Part shown: piece after piece, positions 16,426 to 24,141 of the stretch
How positions within the stretch are numbered: the stretch's first letter is position 1
Layout of the letters: every line of letters begins with the position of its first letter
From: Idiomarina piscisalsi
GTDB taxonomy: Bacteria > Pseudomonadota > Gammaproteobacteria > Enterobacterales > Alteromonadaceae
Direction: 5' to 3'
Assembly (NCBI RefSeq): GCF_003987095.1
Contig: NZ_PIQA01000004.1
Location: 186,001 to 250,000 of the forward strand
DNA: 64,000 nucleotides
Position numbers and translations under genes: made by a program
Notes under the pieces: generated by a model
What the model was told of the DNA's origin: nothing
The model's input: only the letters and a program-made list of their open reading frames with translations
Database searches by the model: none

Positions 16426-19026
16426 ATGACAAAAGGAAAGGTAAGTAACGCGCAAATTCAGCAATTACAGACTGAAAATGAGCGCTTACAAAAGGTCATT
16501 GATAGGCTTAAAGGCCTGACCCAAAAATACCGTTCCGCTGAAGTGGTTCAAAAGGCGCTGTTTCGTATTTCGGAACTGGCGGCTTCTGCGCGCGAGATGG
16601 ATAACTTCTACCGTTCCCTGCATGAAATTATTGGCGAGCTGATGTATGCGCGTAATTTCTACATCAGTTTGTATGACGCGAAAGACGAAACTGTCGACTT
16701 TGTTTACTTCGTCGATGAAGTTGACCAAGACACCTTGTTTGAGCAAGTACCTATTGACCAGCTAAGCAAAGGTTTAACTGGTTATGTGTTAAGGAAAGGC
16801 CAGTCACTGCGCTGCCCGCCAGAGGTCTATCAGCGTTTAATTGAACAAGGTGAAATAGAAGGGCTCGGTGCGGAGCATAAAGACTGGCTGGGTGTACCGC
16901 TTAAACATGGTGAAGCCACCATCGGCATTATGGTTGTGCAAAGTTATAACGAAGATGTGCGTTACGACAGTGCCGACGAAGACTTATTAATGTTCGTGTC
17001 TCAGCACGTTGTGAATGCGCTCGAGCGTTTGAAGCAACGCGACTTAATGCAAAGTGAAATTGAGCATCAAACGGCTGAGCTACGCCACGTCAACGAAAGT
17101 CTGATGAGCGAAATTACCATTCGTGAACGCGCTGAGCAGCAGACTTCGGTGCTTTTCGCCATTTCGGAGTTGACTAATACCTCAGATGATATGGGGGCGT
17201 TTTATAGGCAGCTGCACCGACAAATTGGCAAACTCATTCACGCCGATAACTTTTATGTAGCACTTCTGTCCGATGATAAGAAATTCATTCACTTCCCTTA
17301 CCACGTTGATGAAACCGGTAATAAAGCAGAGAAAAGGCGGGTGGGTAAAGGCTTAACCGAGTACGTCATTAAAAAGCGGGAACCTGCTTTTATTGATTCA
17401 GGCAAACGTCAGCAGTTGCTTAAAACCAATGAGATAGAGCTAGGTTTTGGCGGCATGAAACTCGCCAAGCAATGGTTGGGCAGTCCCTTAATGATGAACG
17501 GTCAGGTGTTTGGTGTTATTGCGGTGCAAACCTACGACGGCGAGTTTTTATACCAGAGCGACGATCTGGAACTGCTTAACTTCGTATCGCAGCATGTTGC
17601 AGTGGCAATTGACCGCAAACGCTCGGCTGAAGAAATACAGCGCGTAAATCAGTTCCTTGAAAAGAAAGTCGCGGAGCGCACCGAAGAGCTAGTTTCGGAA
17701 ATTGAACGACGCAAGAAAACTGAGTCGAACCTGTTCCACGCTGCGCACCATGACAATTTAACCGGCCTGCCGAACAGAATTTTATTCAACGAGCGACTGA
17801 AGCAAGCGGTTGTTCATAAGCGCCGGCATCCTGAGCATCATTTTGCCGTGCTTTTTGTCGACTTAGATCGTTTTAAAAACATCAACGATACCCTGGGCCA
17901 CTCAGCGGGCGACGAATTCCTGTTGGAAGTTAGTAAGCGTATTGGTAGCTGTATCAGAGACAATGACATGGTCGCGCGTTTAGGCGGAGATGAGTTCGTT
18001 ATTCTGCTGGATACCATTACCTCTATTGATGACGCAAAAGACGTTGCTAAACGCATCATTCAACAAATGAATGAGCCTTTCCAGTTAAATGGACAAGAGC
18101 ATTACTCCGGCGCTAGCATTGGTATTGCTGAATGTCTTGAAAAAACCGACTCAGCTGAGCGTCTGCTGCGTGACGCCGATGCCGCCATGTATCAGGCAAA
18201 AGGCATGGGGCGCGGTCGCTATGTGCTATTCGATGACAGTATGCACGAGTCTCTGGTAGACAGCGTCAGAAAAGAAACGGCGTTGCGACATGCGAAAGTT
18301 GAGAAAGACTTTGCGGTAAATTATCAGCCTATTATGCAACTCGATACAGGCGAGGTCAGAGGCATTGAAGCACGTATTGAGTGGCAAGATCCGCGTTATT
18401 CATTCGACAGTAGTGAACTGCTACCGCTTGCAGAGCGTACCGGGCTTATTGTTAAGCTCGACCGTTATGCACTCAAAACCGCGTGTCAGTGGGTTGCAAA
18501 CAAAGGCCTCCCGCAAGACGTTTTGTTGCATGTGAATTTGTCTGTGCGTCATTTGCTTAAAACAAGCCATTTGAACGAGCTGGTTAATATCGTATTGGAT
18601 AACGGTGTTAAACCAGAGCAGGTGGCGTTGGAGTTTGATGAAACCTCATTAGTGCAGGACGGTCGCCGTGTGCTGGCCAGCCTGAGACGTTTATCCGAGT
18701 TTGGCTTTACGTTGGCAATAGATAACTTTGGCAGCGGCTCTGGGCCATTACAGTTTTTATATAACTTCCCGTTCAGTATTTTGAAACTGGATCATCATTA
18801 CATAGCGCGCCTGGGTAGTAATTCGCGCGCGCAGGCTATGCTTAAACATGTTGTGACGCTTTGCCACGAGCTTGATATTCAGGTTTATGCTGACGGCTTA
18901 GAAACCGAGGGTCAAAAGCAGGATGTCGAAGAGCAGGGGGTTGCCATAGGCCAGGGCAGTTATATTAACGCTAATTATGAAGTGGAACTGAAAAAGGACG
19001 ACGGCAGTAACTTTGTCTGCGCTTAA
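16426..19026 (+). CDS. GAF-GAF-GGDEF-EAL cyclic-di-GMP protein
   Basis: Cytoplasmic signalling protein of 866 residues: an N-terminal coiled coil, two GAF domains (about 45-205 and 245-405), a second coiled coil, GGDEF (about 435-595) and EAL (about 620-855). GGDEF is intact at 520-524 and is preceded by an RxxD inhibitory site (RDND, 511-514), so diguanylate cyclase activity is likely. The EAL domain is degenerate: EAL is EAR at 648-650, DDFG is DNFG at 766-769, and the late AEG motif is ADG. It is therefore probably not a phosphodiesterase but a binding or regulatory domain. The GAF ligands are unknown. Confidence 0.88.
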   Translation: MTKGKVSNAQIQQLQTENERLQKVIDRLKGLTQKYRSAEVVQKALFRISELAASAREMDNFYRSLHEIIGELMYARNFYISLYDAKDETVDFVYFVDEVDQDTLFEQVPIDQLSKGLTGYVLRKGQSLRCPPEVYQRLIEQGEIEGLGAEHKDWLGVPLKHGEATIGIMVVQSYNEDVRYDSADEDLLMFVSQHVVNALERLKQRDLMQSEIEHQTAELRHVNESLMSEITIRERAEQQTSVLFAISELTNTSDDMGAFYRQLHRQIGKLIHADNFYVALLSDDKKFIHFPYHVDETGNKAEKRRVGKGLTEYVIKKREPAFIDSGKRQQLLKTNEIELGFGGMKLAKQWLGSPLMMNGQVFGVIAVQTYDGEFLYQSDDLELLNFVSQHVAVAIDRKRSAEEIQRVNQFLEKKVAERTEELVSEIERRKKTESNLFHAAHHDNLTGLPNRILFNERLKQAVVHKRRHPEHHFAVLFVDLDRFKNINDTLGHSAGDEFLLEVSKRIGSCIRDNDMVARLGGDEFVILLDTITSIDDAKDVAKRIIQQMNEPFQLNGQEHYSGASIGIAECLEKTDSAERLLRDADAAMYQAKGMGRGRYVLFDDSMHESLVDSVRKETALRHAKVEKDFAVNYQPIMQLDTGEVRGIEARIEWQDPRYSFDSSELLPLAERTGLIVKLDRYALKTACQWVANKGLPQDVLLHVNLSVRHLLKTSHLNELVNIVLDNGVKPEQVALEFDETSLVQDGRRVLASLRRLSEFGFTLAIDNFGSGSGPLQFLYNFPFSILKLDHHYIARLGSNSRAQAMLKHVVTLCHELDIQVYADGLETEGQKQDVEEQGVAIGQGSYINANYEVELKKDDGSNFVCA

Positions 19027-21035
19027 GACTTTTTCAGCGCACTTTTCAGCATTGCCAGTCCCTGACTTCTTTGCTCTTCCCGTTCTTCATCTGTTTTCTG
19101 CTTGCGGTGTTCCCACTCTAAGTCATCCTGAGGCAGTTCTAACAAGAACCGACTGGGCTGCGGCTCGAGTTTCTCACCAAACTGACGGCGCTCTTTCGCC
19201 ATAGTGAAGACTAACTTATGCTGTGCTCGTGTTATGCCCACGTAAGCAAGCCGACGCTCTTCTTCAATATTGTTTTCATCAATACTGCTTTGATGCGGCA
19301 GTAAGCCTTCTTCCATGCCCACCAAAAACACGTTAGGAAACTCCAGTCCTTTGGACGCATGCAGGGTCATTAACTGTACCTGCTCAAACTGCTCGTCGTC
19401 TTCGTTACGGGACATCATATCGCGCAGTGACAAACGACTGACCACCTGATCGAGTGACATTGGCTCATGCTCAGCGTCGCCTTTTAGCATATCGGATACC
19501 CAGCGATGCAGCTCATAGACGTTTTTAACGCGCATCTCAGCGGCTTTGGCACTGGGACTTTGTTCAAACAACCAGTCTTCGTACCCGATATCGCTCAGCA
19601 GTTGTCGTACGGCATCTCCCGCATTTTCCTGGTGATCAGCCTGACGGGCGAGGGTATCTATCATATTGCGGAACACGTCTACATGCTGAAAAATACCGGT
19701 GCTGAGCTGCGTTTTTAAATGCGGTGACTGGCAGGCTTCAAATAAGCTGCAGCCTAATTCCTGCGACAAACGACCAATACGTTCCACGGTTTGCGGACCA
19801 ATGCCGCGGCGCGGCGTGTTAATAATACGCAGAAAGGCGGTGTCGTCGGTTGGATTCACCAACAACCGCAGGTAAGCCATAATGTCCTTCACTTCCGCCC
19901 GGGCAAAGAATGACTGACCACCGGTAATTTTATACGGGATGCGATTGTTCATCAGGGCTTTCTCAAACAGACGCGACTGGTGATTACCCCGGTATAAAAT
20001 AGCAAAATGGTGATACGGCGTTTTACGCAGGAACCGCTGTTTTACAATTTCGGCAACCACGCGCTCTGCTTCGTGCTCTTCATTTCGGCCAAAGATAACA
20101 CTCAGCGGTTCACCGTATTCCATCTCAGAAAACAGCTTTTTCTCAAAGACATGCGGGTTATTTTCAATGAGGATGTTGGCTGCCTTCAGAATACGGCCGT
20201 GGGAGCGGTAATTCTGTTCCAGTTTCACCACTTCCAGCTGTGGGAAGTCCTGCTTTAACAGTGCTAGGTTCTTTGGCTGCGCACCGCGCCAGGAGTAAAT
20301 GGACTGATCATCGTCACCCACTACGGTAAAACGGGCGCGCTCGCCCACCAGTAATTTAACCAGCTGGTACTGACTGGTGTTGGTGTCCTGATACTCATCC
20401 ACCAATAGGTACTGAAACTTCTTCTGCCAGCGCGCGCGGGCGTTTTCATTGGTTGCCAGCAATAAGGTCGGCAGACGAATAAGGTCATCAAAGTCGACGG
20501 CATTGCAGGCGTTCAGGTTATTCTGGTATTGCTGATAAACCTGCGCGAAGGCATTTTCCTGATCGTTTCCGGCTTTTTCTAAGGCCTGCTCGGGCGAGAG
20601 CATGGCGTTTTTCCAGTGGCCTATCTGGTGCTGACAGGCTTGAATCAGCGCTTTGTCGCCCTCAAATACATCCTCAGTTAAGGCATTCAGCAGGGCAAAG
20701 GTGTCCTGGTCGTCGAATAAGGAAAAGCCGGGCTTAAACCCCAGAGTGCTGAGTTCGCGCCGGATAATATTCAGCCCCAGAGTATGAAAGGTACACACGG
20801 TTAAACCGCGCAATTGCGTTTTCGGCAAGGTTTGCGCAATACGCTCTTTCATTTCTTTGGCGGCTTTATTGGTAAAAGTCACCGCGCCAATTTGGCGTGC
20901 CGTGTAAATTTGCTGACGAATAAGGTAGGCAATTTTCTCGGTAATCACCCGGGTTTTACCGCTCCCGGCCCCGGCCAGTACCAATAAAGGTCCCTGAGTA
21001 TAATGTACAGCCTGGTTCTGGCGATCGTTCAGCAT
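19023..21035 (-). CDS. rep: ATP-dependent DNA helicase Rep
   Basis: Superfamily 1A 3'-to-5' helicase that clears proteins from DNA ahead of the replisome. The 670 residues match Rep. Motifs seen: Walker A AGAGSGKTRV near residue 20, YLLVDEYQDTN (motif II), VGDDDQSIYSWRGA (motif III), LEQNYRS (motif IV) and LMTLHASKGLEFPNVFLVG (motif V). It converges on the GGDEF gene with a four-base overlap of ends. Confidence 0.95.
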   Translation of the reverse strand: MLNDRQNQAVHYTQGPLLVLAGAGSGKTRVITEKIAYLIRQQIYTARQIGAVTFTNKAAKEMKERIAQTLPKTQLRGLTVCTFHTLGLNIIRRELSTLGFKPGFSLFDDQDTFALLNALTEDVFEGDKALIQACQHQIGHWKNAMLSPEQALEKAGNDQENAFAQVYQQYQNNLNACNAVDFDDLIRLPTLLLATNENARARWQKKFQYLLVDEYQDTNTSQYQLVKLLVGERARFTVVGDDDQSIYSWRGAQPKNLALLKQDFPQLEVVKLEQNYRSHGRILKAANILIENNPHVFEKKLFSEMEYGEPLSVIFGRNEEHEAERVVAEIVKQRFLRKTPYHHFAILYRGNHQSRLFEKALMNNRIPYKITGGQSFFARAEVKDIMAYLRLLVNPTDDTAFLRIINTPRRGIGPQTVERIGRLSQELGCSLFEACQSPHLKTQLSTGIFQHVDVFRNMIDTLARQADHQENAGDAVRQLLSDIGYEDWLFEQSPSAKAAEMRVKNVYELHRWVSDMLKGDAEHEPMSLDQVVSRLSLRDMMSRNEDDEQFEQVQLMTLHASKGLEFPNVFLVGMEEGLLPHQSSIDENNIEEERRLAYVGITRAQHKLVFTMAKERRQFGEKLEPQPSRFLLELPQDDLEWEHRKQKTDEEREEQRSQGLAMLKSALKKS

Positions 21036-21145
21036 GGGCGCCGTAGAGTTCCTGATTCGTGAAAAAGCCGATAAGAAGCTCGGATTTTACCTGAATCTCC
21101 TGCTAAGCTAAATGAATAAGCAACGATTTACACAAAGAGAGACTT

Positions 21146-21391
21146 ATGGACAACAAAACAATAGAAAATATTGCTCGCCAAATTAACGACAGCATGCCTG
21201 CCGGCGTAAAAGAACTGGCCGGTAATATGGAGCAGCGAGTTAAACAAACGTTGCAGTCACAGCTGTCGAAGCTGGATTTAGTTACCCGCGAAGAGCTGGA
21301 TGTACAGCAGCAAATGCTATTGCGCCTGCGCGAGCGTGTTGAACTGTTAGAAAAAGAATTGGAAGCCAGCAAAAACCAGAACAAGGACTGA
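21146..21391 (+). CDS. ubiK: Ubiquinone biosynthesis accessory factor UbiK
   Basis: Small (81 residues) BMFP-domain protein, YqiC family, that assists the ubiquinone biosynthesis complex. Visible features are the N-terminal amphipathic segment (NIARQINDSMPAGVKEL) and the C-terminal coiled coil (LDVQQQMLLRLRERVELLEK). The ATG has GAGAG upstream. Confidence 0.88.
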   Translation: MDNKTIENIARQINDSMPAGVKELAGNMEQRVKQTLQSQLSKLDLVTREELDVQQQMLLRLRERVELLEKELEASKNQNKD

Positions 21392-21400
21392 GTCAGACGT

Positions 21401-22141
21401 ATGATCCAATGGATTAGTGGAAAAGTAGTCGAGAATTACCGTTGGAGTTCTGGCGTTTTCAGTTTGAGAGTCGTGGCCGAGCCGTTTGACTTTAAAGCCG
21501 GGCAGTTTGTGCGTTTAGGCTTGAATGTTGGCGGTGAACAACTGCTGCGCGCCTATTCACTGGCCAGTGCGCCGGGCGAAGCCATACTGGATTTTGTCAT
21601 AGCCGAAGTGGAAGATGGCGAGGTTAGTACTAAGCTCGCTAAGTTGCAGCCTGGCGACAGTGTCGACATCACCCAGCCCGCCGGTGGCTTTTTTACACTG
21701 GACGAAGTGCCGGACGGCGACAGCTTGTGGATGCTCTCAACCGGTACCGGTATTGGCCCGTTTATTTCCATGCTGAGAACCGAAAAGCCGTGGGAACGAT
21801 TCAAACGCATTAATCTGGTACACGGTGTTCGTGTGGCAGAAGACCTGGTTTATCAGGGACAAATAGAGCAGTGGCAACAAGAATACCCCGGCCAGTTGGG
21901 CTATCAGCCGGTTATAACCCGTGAAAACATTCCGGGGGCTTTTTCTGCTCGCATTCCTGAACTGATTGGTTCAGGTCAATTAAGCGATGCACTCGGCACA
22001 CCGCTAGATAGCCGCGCACAAGTCATGCTCTGTGGTAACCCCGACATGATAAAAGAGTCACGCGCCGCGCTGGCTGAGTTAGGACTTGCCAAAAACACCC
22101 GCCGTAAGCCCGGTAATGTGACCTCTGAGAACTATTGGTAA
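21401..22141 (+). CDS. fpr: Ferredoxin/flavodoxin-NADP+ reductase
   Basis: FAD enzyme that passes electrons from NADPH to ferredoxin or flavodoxin, cytoplasmic. The 246 residues carry the FAD-binding RAYSLAS, the NADP-binding STGTGIGPFISML, and the C-terminal VMLCGNPDMI, and end with an aromatic-rich YW tail as in bacterial Fpr. It starts ten bases after ubiK and may be co-transcribed with it. Confidence 0.93.
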   Translation: MIQWISGKVVENYRWSSGVFSLRVVAEPFDFKAGQFVRLGLNVGGEQLLRAYSLASAPGEAILDFVIAEVEDGEVSTKLAKLQPGDSVDITQPAGGFFTLDEVPDGDSLWMLSTGTGIGPFISMLRTEKPWERFKRINLVHGVRVAEDLVYQGQIEQWQQEYPGQLGYQPVITRENIPGAFSARIPELIGSGQLSDALGTPLDSRAQVMLCGNPDMIKESRAALAELGLAKNTRRKPGNVTSENYW

Positions 22142-22154
22142 AGCTTAGTCTTCG

Positions 22155-22472
22155 TTATATTCCAAAAAAGAGCAGATCAATAGCTGCGGTGATTCTATCT
22201 CTGTCGTGGGATAGGTCACCGACTGTGTTAGTGAGCTGAGCTTTAGAAATACTCGCCATATCTTGTGTCATCAATGAGAAAGTCTTTCCCTCAACGGTAA
22301 CATCCGGGTTCAGCTTGGTGAGTTGAAAGGATTCAGCCAGCGCAGTGGGTATCAAAGGTATCACTAAGGTTGTCGATAAGGCTGACAGCAGATCGCTCTG
22401 CACATCGATAAGATAGGGGTAGGTTGTGCGTGTCGCTGTATTGTTATTGGCGTAGACGGTGAATTGAGCCAT
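22155..22472 (-). CDS. ccdB: CcdB-family gyrase toxin
   Basis: Toxin of a type II toxin-antitoxin pair, 105 residues. The N-terminal beta-rich core (FTVYANNNTATRTTYPYLID) and the PLIPTAL segment match CcdB. The C-terminus is LLFFGI, whereas F-plasmid CcdB ends in WGI; the aromatic position is Phe here, which leaves activity against GyrA open. Its start overlaps the antitoxin stop by one base (TGATG), so it is translationally coupled. Confidence 0.88.
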   Translation of the reverse strand: MAQFTVYANNNTATRTTYPYLIDVQSDLLSALSTTLVIPLIPTALAESFQLTKLNPDVTVEGKTFSLMTQDMASISKAQLTNTVGDLSHDRDRITAAIDLLFFGI

Positions 22473-22717
22473 CAGAATTTTCGCACGCTGTCGCTGAATG
22501 TTCCGTTGCGCTCTACAAACTGGTTGTAAGCGTCCATTGCTTTAGAGTTTTCTTTCAGCCACTGCGCTTGTTCTTTCAAACGAATTTGTTCCTTCAATGC
22601 AGACTCAAGTGTCGCCGATAAATTGATATCAAGCGATTTTGCTTTTGCCAGAAGTTCAGCGTTAATACTGACATTTGTCGGCTTCTTTGAAGCAGATGAG
22701 GTTGTGTAAGCAGCCAT
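22472..22717 (-). CDS. ccdA: CcdA-family antitoxin
   Basis: Ribbon-helix-helix antitoxin that binds CcdB and represses the operon. The ATG at 22717 (AGGTGATAAAATG) gives 81 residues. The N-terminal part (KKPTNVSINAELLAKAKSL) is the DNA-binding fold, and the C-terminal part (WLKENSKAMDAYNQFVER) is the disordered toxin-neutralising tail. An in-frame upstream ATG (22756) would place coding sequence over the operator and is less likely. Confidence 0.88.
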   Translation of the reverse strand: MAAYTTSSASKKPTNVSINAELLAKAKSLDINLSATLESALKEQIRLKEQAQWLKENSKAMDAYNQFVERNGTFSDSVRKF

Positions 22718-22742
22718 TTTATCACCTGTTATTAAAAATGCG

Positions 22743-22775
22743 TAATTCATGCGCATTAACCATACGCATGAATTA
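22743..22775. promoter_or_regulatory. ccdAB operator palindrome
   Basis: TAATTCATGCG (22743-22753) and CGCATGAATTA (22765-22775) form a perfect 11-bp inverted repeat with an 11-bp spacer. It is just upstream of ccdA and is the expected site of autorepression by the CcdA-CcdB complex. Confidence 0.7.
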
Positions 22776-22850
22776 TAGCAGAGTTAATTTCAGATGGTTA
22801 ACTCTTCATCCTTGAGGCTTCATACTAGGCTGGTGATGAAACGCCACGGA

Positions 22851-23582
22851 TTAATTCAGGTCGAACTGTGCTGTCGCTATTTCTTCCAACCTGTCGTAAG
22901 GGATGTAACCGGGCGTTACTTGCTGACCAATGATAATAGTCGGTGTGCCGCGAAAGCCTAGTTCGCGAAATGCTGACATATTTTTGCGAATAACCGCTTC
23001 GCTCTCGCCGGACGGTGACAAGAAGGCCTTGGTACTCGTGACTTGCGCAACACTTTGCAGTGAATCGGCGGTGTGCATACCTGACTTTTTCATCATTAAG
23101 TTGTGGGCTTCAAAGAATGCCTTAGGGTCATTGCGCCAAAGGTTCAGCCCATAGAGTGCTGAGTTGGTTTTGAGCCCATCAACCTGCTGTTGGCGTAAAG
23201 GCACGAAAATGTTCACGACCTGAATAGACGGGTATTCCTCAATTAGTTTATGAAGGCCAGGCTCTAACTTCTTACAAAACGGGCAGTTGTAGTCGGTAAA
23301 CACAATGATTTTATGTGGCGCGTCTTGGTCACCTAAAATTGGATGTGCCGCCGACTGATAGAGCCATTCCTGGTGGTTAGCAAAGGCATTTTTCTGCTCA
23401 CTTTGCTGTTCTAAAAAGCGCTGCAAGCCTCTGTGAATGTTTGAAATTAGCTGCGGATTTTCACGCAATAGCTGTTCGACTTTCTCTAAATCTTCTTCTT
23501 GTTGTGGATTTAAATCTTGCGCAAATACGTTGCTGCTAAAGATAAAAGCAACGATAAAAAACGTTTTATAGATAAAATTCAT
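22851..23582 (-). CDS. DsbA-family periplasmic thioredoxin (ScsC-like)
   Basis: Exported thiol oxidoreductase, 243 residues. A signal peptide (TFFIVAFIFSSNVFAQ) is followed by a helical N-terminal segment that could mediate oligomerisation, then the active site NCPFCKKLEP and the cis-proline loop FRGTPTIIIG. Position and sequence fit ScsC, a periplasmic isomerase or copper-tolerance protein. It is the last gene of a three- or four-gene cluster and has AGGAAA before the ATG. Confidence 0.82.
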   Translation of the reverse strand: MNFIYKTFFIVAFIFSSNVFAQDLNPQQEEDLEKVEQLLRENPQLISNIHRGLQRFLEQQSEQKNAFANHQEWLYQSAAHPILGDQDAPHKIIVFTDYNCPFCKKLEPGLHKLIEEYPSIQVVNIFVPLRQQQVDGLKTNSALYGLNLWRNDPKAFFEAHNLMMKKSGMHTADSLQSVAQVTSTKAFLSPSGESEAVIRKNMSAFRELGFRGTPTIIIGQQVTPGYIPYDRLEEIATAQFDLN

Positions 23583-23610
23583 ACAACTTTCCTACTTAAA
23601 AATGAGTGAC

Positions 23611-24141
23611 TTAAAAAAACTGGTGAAACCAAAGACGAATAAACAAACCGGGAGGTGTTGTGACTCCGGTTGTCGCCGAAACTATGTCACCGTTTTCAAT
23701 AATGATGATGGTTGGCGTGGCAGATACCTGCCAGCCATTTGAGACGCGGTTGAGGTTGTCGTTAACAATAGGGAACTCATACCCTTTCGCCTGCGCGTAG
23801 CGCGTGAGTTTGTCGTTGTCGCCGGAGCGCAACGCCACGCTAATGGTTGGGTAGTGGTTACCAACGTAATCAATCGTAGGCGATACCGCCGGGCAAACAG
23901 GACACCAGGTTGCCCAGAAATACAGCACAACCGGGCTGTCCTTACTCATCTCGCGTAAGTTATATTGCTCGCCGTTTATGTCCGTTAGTGACGACAGCTC
24001 CGCCGGAACAGACTCCGGCACGTCACTATTACGAAAGGCATCAACTACGAAAGCGACGACCGAGAACAGGACAATATAAAGCGCTGCGGTTCGTAGCCGC
24101 TTTGCCCACGACGGCTTAGCTTTGCTATTGCTCACGAGCAT
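23611..24141 (-). CDS. TlpA/DsbE-like membrane-anchored thioredoxin (ScsD-like)
   Basis: Thioredoxin-fold protein anchored by one N-terminal helix (LYIVLFSVVAFVVDAF), facing the periplasm, 176 residues. The active site is FWATWCPVCPAV and the cis-proline is SATPTIIII. It overlaps the 3' end of the DsbD-like gene by 17 bases and precedes the DsbA-like gene by 28, as in scsBCD-type operons. It probably receives electrons from the DsbD-like protein. Confidence 0.82.
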   Translation of the reverse strand: MLVSNSKAKPSWAKRLRTAALYIVLFSVVAFVVDAFRNSDVPESVPAELSSLTDINGEQYNLREMSKDSPVVLYFWATWCPVCPAVSPTIDYVGNHYPTISVALRSGDNDKLTRYAQAKGYEFPIVNDNLNRVSNGWQVSATPTIIIIENGDIVSATTGVTTPPGLFIRLWFHQFF

